64,000 nt of DNA from Elephas maximus indicus. Its lineage: Eukaryota > Chordata > Mammalia > Proboscidea > Elephantidae. Shown here piece by piece: positions 12,325 through 23,595 of this stretch. The first letter of the stretch is position 1, and the number at the start of each line of letters is the position of its first letter. The notes beneath the pieces were generated by a model. The model was not told the DNA's origin and ran no database searches. It saw nothing but the letters and a program-made list of their open reading frames with translations. Location: assembly GCF_024166365.1 (NCBI RefSeq), contig NC_064843.1:56382532-56446531 (forward strand), in the 5' to 3' direction. A program made the translations under genes and the position numbers.

Positions 12325-12869
12325 AGGATATAAATTCTGAGGCCCCTCCAGCTCTGCAAAGGAAGCTCCAGTGGCCCAAGAGCAATCTTATAAAAAGTGA
12401 GCACGAGTGTTGCTATTGGAAGCAAGAGCACACCCAGGCTTGGGGGTACACAAAATGGGTACAGAGTGATACAAGGTGATTTGTGTGCAGTGCCAACACT
12501 GTCTATCACAAACAATAATACCTCTTGCAGGGCTATCGTTAGCTTCAGACCATGTGTGTGGCACTTAATCAATAATACACTTTGGTGTTATTATTACTGC
12601 TGTGCCTATCTCTTTTGCCCATAATATCTTCCCAGACAATGTCTCTCCAAGTTCACAGGTGGAGGTATTGTTGACACTACTTGGTGATGCCCATGTGCTG
12701 GGCTTGCCAATTTGGTGCCTAAACGCTGATTTCACATCATTGGATTTCTCTAGTTGCCACCATATTGCCTCGTCTCACATCCACTCTCCTTTTGGGAACT
12801 CCTCTGCCAGGGTCAGAAAAGGCAGATTTTGTGCCAGGTGTGATGATGTTTTTGAGGGACGTAATTTCT
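12325..12869. other. Unique stretch, no gene seen
   Basis: No recognised repeat or supported coding feature. Overlapping short open frames here lack protein-like composition. Confidence 0.4.
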
Positions 12870-13042
12870 GAGCAGTGCAAATGGTTAATGTGCCTGATGG
12901 CTAACTGCAAGGTTGGAGGTCTGAGTCTACTGAGAGGCACCTCAGAGGAAAGGCCTGGAGATCTACTGAAAATTCAGCCATTGAAAGCCCTCTGAAGTAC
13001 AATTCTACTCAGACACACTTGGGGCTGCCATGAGTTGGAATG
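12870..13042 (+). mobile_element. AfroSINE, type with central gaaaggcctgg module
   Basis: Landmarks in order: caaatggttaatgtgcctga, ggttggaggtctgagtctac, gaaaggcctggagatctact, attcagccattgaaagccct, gacacacttggggctgccat. This second AfroSINE type has a head with caaacggttaa and a central gaaaggcctggcgatctac module. It abuts a tRNA-Gly-headed SINE. Confidence 0.85.
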
Positions 13043-13050
13043 GAATGGGG

Positions 13051-13383
13051 GCCCTTGGTGGTTCAGTGGTAGAATTCTCACCTTCCATCAGGAAACATGG
13101 AATTGATTCTCAGCCAATGGACCTATGCACAGCCACCACCCATCTGTCACTGGAGGCATGTGTGTTGCTATGATGTTGAACAGGTTTCAGTAGAGCTTCC
13201 AGATTAAAATGGACTAGAAAGAAAGGCCTGGTAATAAACTTCCAAAAATCAGCCAGTGACAACCCTATGGATCACAACAGTCTTATCCCCAATCACAGGG
13301 ATGTCAAAGAACAGACAATATTTCGTTCCATTGTGCATGAGGCCCCATGAATCAGGGGCTGACTGAATGGCAGCTAACAACAA
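13051..13383 (+). mobile_element. tRNA-Gly-headed AfroSINE, best copy
   Basis: The first 72 bp align with a tRNA-Gly gene over its full length: acceptor gcccttgg, A-box tggttcagtgg, D/anticodon region tagaattctcaccttccat, B-box-like gaattgattctc, closing ccaatgga. A body shared with the other AfroSINE type follows (gaaaggcctggtaataaac, cagccagtgacaaccctatgg). The RTE-like tail (tttcgttccattgtgcatga ... gcagctaacaacaa) ends it. Internal RNA polymerase III boxes are still visible, though the B box is mutated. Confidence 0.9.
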
Positions 13384-14654
13384 GGTGGCAGAGCGCCAAG
13401 TGTGAGCACTGCTCTCTTGCTCTCATTTGGCCTCCAGCAGGAATGGCCAGCCCCAAATCCTCCCCACTCATTAAATAAATCTTTGGCCTTTTTAAGTTGT
13501 GCCTATTCATCTTCTTCCCCTAAGTGTAAGGAATCCCTTGATATGACCCACAGCTGACAAAAAGGTTTCATTTCCTTTTATGCCTGAGATCCTACTCTAA
13601 GAGGTCTTGTGAAGCCCCTCCTCCCAAGGGAGCCTAGACTACCCAAAGGAATAACGTAACTAGGGCTTTATTTAATTAATCTGCTTAACAACCAGCCTTT
13701 TCAATGTGCCAGCCTGGGGAGCTCATCTATGAAGGAGTTACCCCTCTGTGACTAATCCTCTATGTTAAAAGATCGTGCTCTGCTCCAAAGCTACCCTTCA
13801 CATACGTGAGCTCACAAGAACCACATCTTCTCACGATGTCAGGCAGCCGCGTTGGCCACACTACCCCTGTGTCTCATTTTCTGGGCTGCCACCTTCCCTG
13901 GAATTAATCTAGGAGGGTCCCCTTTTACAAGAGTGGCAGAAAACACTCAATTCAATTTGCTTTCACCCAAGATTTCCCCGGAGTCATGCTGAGTGAGATA
14001 ATCAATGATGATTATAGGGCTTGGCCTGCCTCACTGAGCCAAAGTGTTAAAAGGAGGGAGGATTTCTGCCTCGGTGCTCACCCAAGTCAGGTGCTAATTT
14101 GGGCCGATCCATTACATTTCTCAGCTGCTCTAAACCATATGTGCTGCAATAATCACTCTCGGAAGGTGGAGGCCATCAGTCCTCCTGCCTAAGAAAAACA
14201 AATTCATTTTTGCTTCTCCTCCCACCCTAGAACAGCAACAACAAAAATGTATAGAGCATCTGGAGCAAAATAGAGCAGGCTGTTCAAATCAATGATGCCG
14301 AAGAGATTTAATTTAGGCCAGTTAAACTTTCCTTGTCTCAGCGACAAAAACTAGTCAATGCCTTTGCTACTGATCCAAAGAAAGTGTCGAAGTACTTGTT
14401 GCTGCCATCTTAACCCTGAGAAGGCTGTTTTCTGCTTTACTGATTGCCCTGAAAGACCACAACATTCCCGGAAAGGAAAATGGCAGCAAGTGGCTGGAGG
14501 GGACCAAGGAAATCCTCCAGGGTCCCTACACTACTCCCCATCACCTCTCACTCTTTCTCGCTCCTGCTTTTCTTGTACTGGCTGTTTGGGGTGCAGGTGC
14601 TCCTGGGCTGTGCCCATTTTACAACAGCTGTGACCCAAAGAGGGGATGTGATTA
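13384..14654. other. Non-repetitive block, possible conserved noncoding sequence
   Basis: About 1.27 kb without a recognisable transposable element, unusual in this window. No splice-supported open frame is seen. One segment (13985-14060) packs tgctgagtgagataatcaat and gatgattatagg, resembling AP-1/MAF, GATA and PBX-HOX-type sites. Regulatory function is inference only. Confidence 0.35.
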
Positions 14655-15362
14655 TGTATTAGTTACCTACTGCTGTGTTACAAATCACCCAAACACTTAG
14701 CAGCCGAAAATAAAAATTTCATAGCCCTTGTGGGTCAGGACAAAAAGTTAGCTGTTTGAATCCACCCAGAGAGAGGTACCTTAGAAGAGCGGTCTGACAA
14801 TCTATTTCCAAAAAAAAAAAAAGCCATTAAAAACACTGTGGAGTACAGTTCTACTCTGACACACATGGGGTCACCATGAGTCAGAATCAACTCAATAGAA
14901 CTGGTTTGGTTGTTATTTTTTTTTCAATGTTTCAGGAACCTGGGAGTATTTTAGCTGGGTGATTCTGTCTCAAGCTCTCTCACAAGGCTGCAATCAAGGT
15001 GTCGACCAGGCTGCAGTCATCTTAAGGCCTGGCTGGTAGAGGATCAGATTCTGAGCTGTTGGCCACCTCAGAAGATCAGCTACCAAGCTCACTGATGTGG
15101 GCCTTTCCACAGAGCTACCTCACAACATGGCAGCTGTATTGTCCCAGAGCAAGAGACCCAAGTGCGAGATTGAGAGATCACTCAAGACGGAAGCCATCAT
15201 TTTAGAACCTTATCTTAGAAATCCCATCAGCACATCTGCCATATTCTACTTGCTAGAAGCAAGTCAGTGAGTCCACCCCATACTCAAGGGCAAAGGATTG
15301 CACACGGACATGGGTCTCAGGAGCAGGGCCATTAGAATCCATCCCAGAGCTGACTACCACAA
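14655..15362 (-). mobile_element. MLT1-like LTR, split by a SINE
   Basis: On the plus strand this reads attagttacctactgctgtg, ttacaaatcacccaaacact, then after the SINE tcaggaacctgggagtattt, gctgcagtcatcttaaggcc, cctcacaacatggcagctgt and gctgactaccaca. That is the antisense of a MaLR/MLT1-type LTR. It is old and diverged. Confidence 0.7.
14741..14934 (+). mobile_element. AfroSINE (gaaaggcctgg type), 5'-truncated
   Basis: Body gacaatctatttcc then an A-run, gccattaaaaacactgtgga, gacacacatggggtcaccat, tail gagtcagaatcaactcaata and a T-rich end. It lies inside an MLT1-like LTR; tcagga occurs on both sides, consistent with a target duplication. Confidence 0.85.
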
Positions 15363-15794
15363 AAGTGAGACATACACTCTTGGAGAGACTATCTGAGTAT
15401 GAAAATGGAGCGGTGCTGTCCTGTTGGAGGCTGATCTTATACATGTCTGAGGCAAACTCCAGTGGGGGTTTCATTCCTGTGGTGCAAAGAACATTATGTG
15501 TGATGCCGGGGAAGGAGGAAGAAGTATCTGCATGTACACAAGATTGGCCTAGATACTCAAGGCCAGAATCAGAGCTAGGATCAGGGCCTGCTTCCCAAAA
15601 ACTCCTCTGAGGGTAATGGGCTAAGGATATGCATGCATACCTATAAGCTGCCTGGGCACATTGTCCATCACCCACCGTCAGCACACACACAGGGACTACA
15701 GGTAGGGCCCACAGAGAGCTCAAAAGAGACAGAGGACCTGGCCTAGGGAGATTGATTATTTATTGTATCCTTGTGTACAAGACGGTTAACAGAA
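15363..15794. other. Unique stretch, no gene seen
   Basis: A 156-codon minus-strand open frame (15253-15723) overlaps it, but the frame continues into the neighbouring LTR and resembles no protein I know. Treated as noncoding. Confidence 0.4.
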
Positions 15795-18190
15795 GTCATG
15801 GCCCCATGAACCACATCTCCCAGTATCCATAGCCTTGCATATTCCGCTCCCACATTGACACTGGGGTTTGCCCATGTGACTTGCTTTGGCCAAGTAAACA
15901 TGACGTAAACAGAGTCTTAGTAAGTACTTACGCTTGAGGCTTGCTCAATGGAAATCCTGCTCCAAGACTGTCATGCCATGAAGGCTGTTCCTGTGAAGGA
16001 ACCTGGAATGAAAGATCACATGGAGAGAGAGTCCCAGCCATCCTGGCTCAGCCCACCCCCCACTAACCTGTCAGCTGAGTGCAGCCACATGAGTGACCCC
16101 AAGTGAGACCAGCAGAAGAATCATCCTGCCAACCCACACAATGTGAAAATAGTAAATTTGTGTTATTTTATGTCATTAAGTTTTGGGACAATGCCATAGT
16201 TTGCTGTTATAGAAATTGGTGCCTAGAGATGGGTACTGCTGTAAAAACACACAAAAGAAACAAAGCCTAAAACACACGGCCTTGTGAGGACCAGCAGCGG
16301 GCAGAGGCTAAGGAGCAGTGAGAAGGCTATCAGTGGAGGCTGGACTTACATTGGTAACCGCTACCAGAGTCTGGAAAAACGGTGAGTCAAGTTGTAATTG
16401 AGAAAAAATGGGTAAAACTTTTACCTGAAGTAAGTTGTAAAACAAACATGTATGTAAACAATTTGTGGATCTGGTTAAGAAGATGACAAGGTAGAATTTT
16501 GAAGGCGGTGATTGGCTTTTTCTAGCTGAGTATGATAAGCTACAGGAAGAAGGAGAGAAGACCTAAGAGGAAACTGTTAAATTTATAAGCAGAATTTAAA
16601 GAAAATATGGCAGATTGAGCACATGCTGAGTTGGAAAATAAAGATATTTATTTATTATTATTATTAATATTCCCAGTCTTTCCAACAGGTGAAAGTTTCT
16701 CGAAGGTGAAAAATGACTTCGGAGGAGTCAAATCAAGACAGTGGATATAAGACCCTCTGAGAAATTAAGGTGCTGTCTAATAGGCCTTCTGAGCTAGATA
16801 AAAAGGCTTATAAGAGTTTAAGGGCCTTATAGGACCCTGAAACTCCATCCAGGCAGAGAGAACCCTGTCTCAAATATAATTGTGGATGTGGTTTTTGTTT
16901 GATAGAGTATGTTGCATAGAGAGCCCAAAACATTTTTTAAAGGAGTTGCAGCAGCTTGGACTAAAAGAAATAGAAACTGTTTAAAACAAAAAGAGCCTCT
17001 AGAACCAAGGCGGGAAGTAGGCTGAGAAAGCTGCAAACTCGGACCATTTCTTATGGAAAGAAATGGCCTTGCAGTCTGTGGAGCCAAGACCCTAGAAAAA
17101 GAATTTAAGACCCAAGAAGAACAATTTATTAGGGAAATACTCCCAGGGAGCAGAGCCAGGGCTTAACCAAGGAATATTCCATGCCCATAAGGCAGAGAGC
17201 TCTGATGACAGGTACCAGGCTAGATTTTAGAATTGCTATGGGCCAGTGATTGTGATGCACCTCTTGTTCTTCCCCTTTTGAATGGGAGTGGCTGTTGTAT
17301 TATCTGGTCCCTGTCCCTTGTCTCGTGGGTGTTTTAAATTCATAGATTTCCAAATTAAGAGGAGCTATACATTTTTATACCTGCTCCTGTATCCAGAACA
17401 GATGCAAATTACGAGTTCCAGGATTTTGAGCCTGGTGTTGTAATTGGATGAGACTTTTGGAAGTCTTGTGAGGAAGTGAATTTATCTTGCATATTAAAAT
17501 CAAAACCCATTGCTGTCTAGTCAACTCCGACTCAGAGCAAACTGAAAGGACAGAGTAGATTTGCCACATAGGGTTTCCAAGGTTGTAATCTTTACAAAAC
17601 CAGACTGTCACATCTTTCTCCCGCGGAGTGGCTTGTGGGTCAAACCGCCGGCCTTTCCCTTAACCACTGTGCCACCAACACTCCTTTTTACATATTAAAT
17701 GAACTATAAATAACTGTGGCCAGAGGGAAAGCTGTGATAGATTAAATATGGTCATAAATTCTTTGAAGCTCCTCCCATGCAGTTGAGTCTATGTATTTCT
17801 GACCCTTTGAATCTGGACTGGCCTTGTGACTATACTCTATTGGTCACTCTGTATGAGTCCCAGAGAATAGGCCTCAAGGTGCCTTGCAGCTTCCACCATA
17901 ATTCTGTTGGAATGCTTCTCTGACCTCCACAAAGGGACTCTGGTCTATTGAAACACTAGAAATCATATGAAGGAGCAGTTAGTTGTCCTAACCACCAGCA
18001 CCAACTGCCATACAGGTGAGAAAGCCATCTTGGACATTCCATCCCCTAGCTGAATGCAGTCTTGAGTGGGCCCAGACAAAGTTGGCAGAGGATCAATCCA
18101 GCAAACTCAAAGAATTGTGAAAAATGATAAGCTGTGGTTATTTTTAGGCCACTAAATACAGGGGTGATTTGTAACACAAAAATAGTTAAA
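15795..18190 (+). mobile_element. MaLR element remnant: LTR, internal region, LTR
   Basis: The 5' LTR (15795-16225) has atgtgacttgctttggccaa and ends gtcattaagttttgggacaa, with a tgctgttatagaaa edge. The non-coding internal region (16226-17720) includes tggctttttctagctgagta, tgatgagaccctct-like and gagctagataaaaaggctta landmarks typical of MaLR interiors. The 3' LTR (17721-18190) shows tcctcccatgcagttgagtc, tctggactggccttgtgact and gccactaaatacaggggtga. No gag or pol coding is recognisable. An antisense AfroSINE interrupts the interior near its 3' end. Confidence 0.7.
17499..17690 (-). mobile_element. AfroSINE (long form) with target duplication
   Basis: Antisense copy: caaaacccattgctgtctag tail, then agggtttccaaggttgtaat, ctttctcccgcggagtggct, head ccttaaccactgtgccacca. 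Flanked by CATATTAAA at 17490-17498 and 17691-17699. The long form differs from the short form by a central gggagaaagatgtgacagtc-type module. Confidence 0.93.
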
Positions 18191-19169
18191 GGTATATTCT
18201 CACTACCACCAGACCTGTCAGGCCCAGCCTAGCAGGAAATGGGGGCATTTGGAACAATATTGTGGTCCCAGAGATCCCCCAAGGGCATTGCCTTCCCAAT
18301 ATTTGCTTGCCCAGTTGAGTCACAGAAGTTGTTAACAAGCATCACGTATCAGTGGTCTTCTTATTCCCCTGAGGCATCTACACTCAGCTAAAGCAGTTCC
18401 ATCACAGGAAATTCTTTGACTTATAGGAAATTATCCTAAGAAATCACAAACCAAAGGCTCTTTTCAAACCAAAGGTTCCTGAGAGTCCAGGGGAAATTGG
18501 AAATACAGGGCCACACTATGTTATGAAAAGACTGTGTGTGGAAACCAAAACTGAGATGCCCAAGTACTCAATCCCGGAGGATGCTGCACAGTTCAGGGGC
18601 CGTATTTTCCTGAGGTCACCTGTCCAGGATGCACGCTGTCAAGGGAAATGGCTTTTCATTTCACTAACAGGTAAGCAGAGTGAATCACTTCAGTGACTTG
18701 AGTTTTCTGGGCTGCGGTCAGGTCATCCTCTGTCTCTTGAGAAGGACATGCTGTCTGGGCAACATAGTCATCACTCATAACTCCATCTTCTTCTTTCCCT
18801 GGGACTAAGCCTAAATCTGGGGGAGAGTTCTGCTGCCTACTTCACTGTCTGGTAAGATTACATTCACCTGCCAAGACGCAGCACCAGCATTGCCTGCTCC
18901 GGAGAAACATTGCTTGCTTTAATTCTACTTGGCTATGTGGTAAGATAACCCCATGGGACTGGATCCTCACCACCACTGTGTATCCCTGACCACATCACAC
19001 TAGGGTGGTTTGTACCCCCATTGCACTGAATCAGGGTTGCTTTGACGGGAAAGATTTTGCCGTGATCGTCTTGATACACCTAGTATGCACCTGGCACCTA
19101 GAAGATACTTGGTAGATAGATGTGGAATTCATTCCTTCAGTAAAAATCCACTTTCTCCTTTTTACCAGA
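18191..19169. other. Unique stretch, no gene seen
   Basis: About 1 kb with no repeat landmark or supported coding feature. It contains isolated splice-like motifs (ctaacaggtaagca near 18663) without an accompanying open exon. Confidence 0.4.
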
Positions 19170-19740
19170 TACTTGAGTCTCTGAGGTCACAGCTGGGACA
19201 AAGCATAAAAATTCTTTCACAGATCTTAAATTCTACTTGGAGAAGACAAACAATAATTAGAAAATAATAAATAAAAGAGTATATGAGAAGTTAATACATA
19301 TTACTGAGAAGAATGGAGCAGGAAAAAGAAATGAGGAGTAGTCCTTTTAATAGAAACTGACATTTTAGCAAAGTCTTGAAGGTAGTGAGGGATTTAGCCA
19401 AGTGGTCTGGGAGAAACAGCCAGTGCAAAGGCCCTGAGGTAAGGGTGTGCCCAATTTATTTGAGGAACAGCAAGGAGGCCAGAGTGGCTGTAGCAGCATG
19501 AAAAAGGAAAAGCTCAAACTGGTAATGGAAGGAGGGTATGTGTGCATGCATTTTGCATAGGGTTTTGCAGGGCAGAGTAAGAATTTTGACAGAGCACGGC
19601 AGTGAAGGTGGTAAGAAGTAGTCAGACTCTGGATATATTCTCAATATTTTCTAACAGAGTAGATGTGATGTGTGAGTGAAGAAGAAGCTTTGAGGAGTCA
19701 GGAACAACACTGGGACTTTGGTCTGAGCAACTGAGAGGGA
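19170..19740 (-). mobile_element. L2 LINE fragment
   Basis: Contains the conserved antisense L2 sequence gtgcaaaggccctgaggtaa, tgaggaacagcaaggaggcc and agagtggctgtagcagcatg. L2 is an ancient mammalian LINE, inactive. Confidence 0.8.
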
Positions 19741-19847
19741 GGACTAGCTATTAACTGAGGTGGGGAGGACCATGAGTACAGAAGGATTGTGGGGAGGTCA
19801 GGAAGTCTTATTTGGACATGTTGAGTTTGATATTTTTATTAGAGGAC

Positions 19848-20349
19848 TGTCTTGGTCATCTAGTGTTGCTCTAACAGAAATACCACAAGTGGATGGCTTT
19901 AACAAAGAGAAGTTTAGTCTCTCACAGTCCAGTGAGCTAGAAATCTGAATTCAGGATGCTAGCTCTAGGGGAAGGCTTTCTGTCTCTGTCACCTCTGGAG
20001 GAAGGTCCTCATCATCAGCCTTCCTTGGCTCTGGGGGCATCTCAGCACAGGAATCTCAGGTCCAAAGATCCACTCTTCTTCTGGCACTGCTTTCTTGGTG
20101 GTATGAGGTCCCCCTGCTCTCTGCTCACTTCTCTCTTTTATATCTCAAACAGACTGTCTTAAGAAACTATCTAATTTTGTATATCTCATCAATATAACTG
20201 CCACTAATCCATCTCATTTCATCATAGTGATAGGATTTACAACACACAGGGAAATCACATAAAATGGTGAACGATCACACAATACTGGAACTCAAGGCCC
20301 AGTTAAGTTGATAGATATTTGGGGGGGGGACAGAATTCAATCCATGACA
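19848..20349 (-). mobile_element. Solo LTR, MaLR-like afrotherian family, with 5-bp target duplication
   Basis: Ends tgtcttgg and ccatgaca on the plus strand. It is flanked by a perfect AGGAC at 19843-19847 and 20350-20354; 5 bp is the duplication size of ERVL-MaLR elements. No internal sequence is present, so it formed by LTR-LTR recombination or was always solo. Confidence 0.93.
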
Positions 20350-20890
20350 AGGACATATTGAGGAGGCAGTGGAATATTAACTCTGGAATCCAAGGAAGAA
20401 GACTGAGCTAGAGATATAAATTTGAATGTATTAATAAACTTCAACAGCTTACTATGCTCTTTTGATTCTTTCCTATGCCAACACCAGTAATTTATCTAAA
20501 GAACAATTCAGGAACCCACACTACTCATTTCTTTGACATTCTTCTCTTGCTGGCCTCTCCACTTCAGATTCCATTTTCCAAACTTCTGCAATGCATCACT
20601 CTTTCACACAGAGAGCCCCGATGCCTTGGGAGAGCCAACTAATTGCAATGGGTTGGCTGCACAGCTCTCCGGGTTTGCCAGGCTTCTGCCTGAAGAGAGG
20701 GCACTGCAACCACAGGGAGGCACTATTGTTGTATCCCCACAAAGTAGGCCAAGAGGCAGAAGTGTCTGCAAAGGGCCTCGCACAACAAGCCAATGCCACC
20801 CACCAGGCAGAGGCACGGATGACGTCTGCCAACTTTATTCTTCACAACTCTGGGCAGGACGTTCTTTGCAGGATTACTTTAAAAAATGGG
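20350..20890. other. Unique stretch with two overlapping unrecognised open frames
   Basis: A 142-codon frame (20533-20961) and a 116-codon frame (20591-20941) overlap on the plus strand, with 70-78-codon frames opposite. The sequence is GC-rich and stop-poor on both strands, which explains several open frames at once. No domain is recognised and the frames run into an old transposon at the 3' side. Most likely noncoding. Confidence 0.3.
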
Positions 20891-21025
20891 ATGAACACAT
20901 GTCCTGCTTTGGCCAGGACAGTCTGGATTTACCTTTCTTAACCCAGTACAATTATGAATAGCACCTCCCTTTACTCTCACAATTAATCCATTTTGAATGA
21001 TAAATTACATGGTCACCGATCTTAC
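20891..21025 (+). mobile_element. Old DNA transposon (MER-type) fragment
   Basis: The phrases tcctgctttggccaggacag, acccagtacaattatgaata and aaattacatggtcacc resemble a common short mammalian hAT-class MER element. Family not assigned. Confidence 0.4.
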
Positions 21026-21470
21026 AAGATTTTCTCTTGATGCCTTTTATCCAAAAAACCCCAACATAGTCTTTCCCCAATGGCCCAGAACTTTCTGACT
21101 CTTGTACAGTTATGAATTAATTCAATTTCCCTGGAAACAGAGCACTGGACTCTGGAAAGCACTAAATTCTCTTCTCCTTGCTTCCTCCAGTTCCCACCCC
21201 ACTAGAGAACAAGGGACAGGGCTCAGGCAATGCACTCTGTGTATGCCTGATTCTCTCAGTTCTCACAGTCTGCCTTCTGAGGAATCATTAGGGTCACTGG
21301 AGCTTTCCAGCCTCTAGATTTAGTTTCCTCAAGCCCCACCCTCCTAAGAGCCTAGTAGCTGACAGTGGAAGTGGCTCAGGTCACCTATGCAGTGGGGTCA
21401 CTGTTTCTTCTCACACCTCCCTGGTTCTACATCCATTCAGACAATTTTTCATTAATAATCTTTCTTTTCA
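21026..21470. other. Unique stretch, no gene seen
   Basis: No repeat landmark or supported coding feature. Confidence 0.4.
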
Positions 21471-21540
21471 CTCATTCAGCAAATATTTATTGATGCTTCC
21501 TATGTGCAAAAGCACAATGGGGGATACAGAAACGATTGGT
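21471..21540 (-). mobile_element. L2 or MIR 3' fragment
   Basis: ctcattcagcaaatatttat followed by gcttcctatgtgc is the antisense 3' end common to L2 and MIR. Confidence 0.55.
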
Positions 21541-21667
21541 TCCTTAACCCTATCCTTGGGTCTAACACGGAACCTAAACCTAAATTTGATGTAGAAAGTG
21601 AAATGACAAAGAAGATCCAACTGGGCAGAAGACAATCTGATGATATAAAACCTACTGTCCTTGAAAT

Positions 21668-21871
21668 AGGGAGCCCTGGTAGCACACAGTGGTTAAGTGC
21701 TTGGCCGCTAACCAAAAGGTCAGTGATTCGAACCTACCAGCCACTCCTTGGAAGGAAGATGTTGCAGTCTGTTTCTGCAAAGATTACACCCTTGGAAACT
21801 TATTTGGTAGTTCCACTAAGTCCCATCGGGTTGCTATGAGTTGGAATCCACTCAACCGCAATGAGTTTTGG
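21668..21871 (+). mobile_element. AfroSINE, long form
   Basis: Clear head ggagccctggtagcacacag, ggttaagtgcttggccgcta, ggtcagtgattcgaacctac, long-form centre gaagatgttgcagtctgttt, tail gagttggaatccactcaacc. gtccttgaa before and gtccttcaa after it probably are the target duplication with one change. Confidence 0.92.
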
Positions 21872-21929
21872 GTCCTTCAAGTAAATATTTTGTGTGTTGA
21901 TTATTCACTTCACAAACATTTATATGTGA

Positions 21930-22125
21930 TTCAATAAATAGCTACCAGCCACTTTATATACATTATCTCATTTAACCTTCAGGACCATACTCTGAAGTGG
22001 GTATTATTTTTCTTCTTTGCAGATGGGACACCTGGAGCTCAGAGAAGTTAGATGACTTGCTGAAGGCCATACTACTGGAAACAAGAATTGGAACCAAGGT
22101 CATACGCCTGTTCTTTCCAAATGCA
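21930..22125 (-). mobile_element. MIR fragment
   Basis: tatacattatctcatttaac, tcttctttgcagatgggaca and ctcagagaagttagatgact are antisense MIR core. Confidence 0.8.
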
Positions 22126-23595
22126 TCTTCATGCAGGGCACAGCTGGATCCTTCCCGAACCCCAATAAAAGTGAGAGTCATTTCTCCAGAACGGACAGCT
22201 GAGCCCTTAGGGGAGGACTCATACTCATATCCTCTCTGGCTGAAGACCAGGGCTGGGACTAGGGTGAGGAGAGTGAGGCACCTTTCTCAGGCACAAGATT
22301 CAAGGAGGCGCCAAAAACCTCAAAAATCAAGATAAATAACAATTTTAGGCAATATTTCAAAAAATCAAACTGGTGAACTCAGGCCAGCTTCCTGCTTTTA
22401 TAAATATGGTTTTATTAGGCTTCACATGTCACATTCACTGGGCTCATGTACCTGATCTCCCTTGGGGAAAAATAGACTTCCTTTGTAGCCTGGAGGACAG
22501 AACGCTTGTCTAGAAATAAAGGTCACATGCGTTGGGCCCTGAACAATCACAAAGAGTGACACCTTGAGGCCAACTGCTCTCCAATTCCTCTTCAGAGCCA
22601 GAGGAAGCTAGGGATGATGGTCAAACTTGAACAGGAAACAGCCAGATGGCACTCAGAGAGCTCAGAGAGTAACTGAGGGGCTGGAGGGCTACACAAGATT
22701 GGCTCAAATCCTGAGTCCCAGGAGGGTTATCTTGGGCATGTTGTATGAACTTGGGCATACAGCCATTTCCCCACCCCACAAATGTGATGTGAGCTGTGGT
22801 TATTTTAAACAGAGACCTCCAGTGGCCTGGGCTCCCCCACACATACACAGCGACTCCAGCTCCAGTGTCGGGCAATTATTAATGGAAAAGGAGAGTGCTG
22901 GGGCCCCCCAATAGTCATTTTTAACTGTGGACATTATTGCTCAATTTTGAGCTGCACCCGGGGACTCATAAGAGGAAGACATAATGCTTGTTTGTGGAAC
23001 TTTTATAGCTAATTGACATTTTTTTCAGTGCTCCCCCGACAGCTGTAGTTATTCTTGATTGGAAGGGCCATGAAAAGCATCACATTGTACGCTGTCTCCA
23101 GATGGGGCCATATTTCTGATATACCACTGTGAAAAAAAAAAAAAAGAATAAATAAAAAGCCATCAAAATAAACACACTCAAAAGTGACAAAGAGGAGCTG
23201 AAGTGATTGGCAAAAGCAGTTCTCTTTGTGCAAAAATAATGGATGCTATTTTCATACTAATTGAAGATGTTTTACTATCTAAGACTGTCAGATTTCCCTG
23301 CTTCTTAGGAACAACTTCTTCCTTTCTATATCTGCTCTTCGCTCTACAGAAAAGTTCTCCTTCCCCATCCAGTGGCTTCTACCCATTCATAGGTTCCCAG
23401 ACTCTGTCCTTGGTGGTGGTGCGAGGAGTCAGGACATCGTATCCTGGCTACTCTGAGGTAAGTTCACGAGACGAATGCACAATTAGAATCAAGTTGAGAA
23501 GTCAAGGTAATATTAGGAGCTCCACTTTAATCTCTGGACATATTCCTGTATAGATTACCCAGAAAGATAATGACTGAGATAGCACAATATACAGC
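22126..23595. other. Mostly unique stretch
   Basis: About 1.5 kb. A segment near 22250-22320 (gggctgggactagggtgagg) resembles an old DNA-transposon repeat, but the family is uncertain. An A-run of 14 sits near 23131. No exon is supported. Confidence 0.35.

Noticed and set aside
13051..13122. Functional tRNA-Gly gene
   Set aside because: The tRNA-like segment has mutated stems and T-arm and is followed by a SINE body and tail; it is the SINE head.
15253..15723. 156-codon minus-strand frame as a gene
   Set aside because: It overlaps an MLT1-like LTR and has no recognisable domain or splice support.
20533..20961. 142-codon plus-strand frame as a gene
   Set aside because: Other long frames overlap it on both strands, no domain is recognisable, and it runs into an old transposon fragment.
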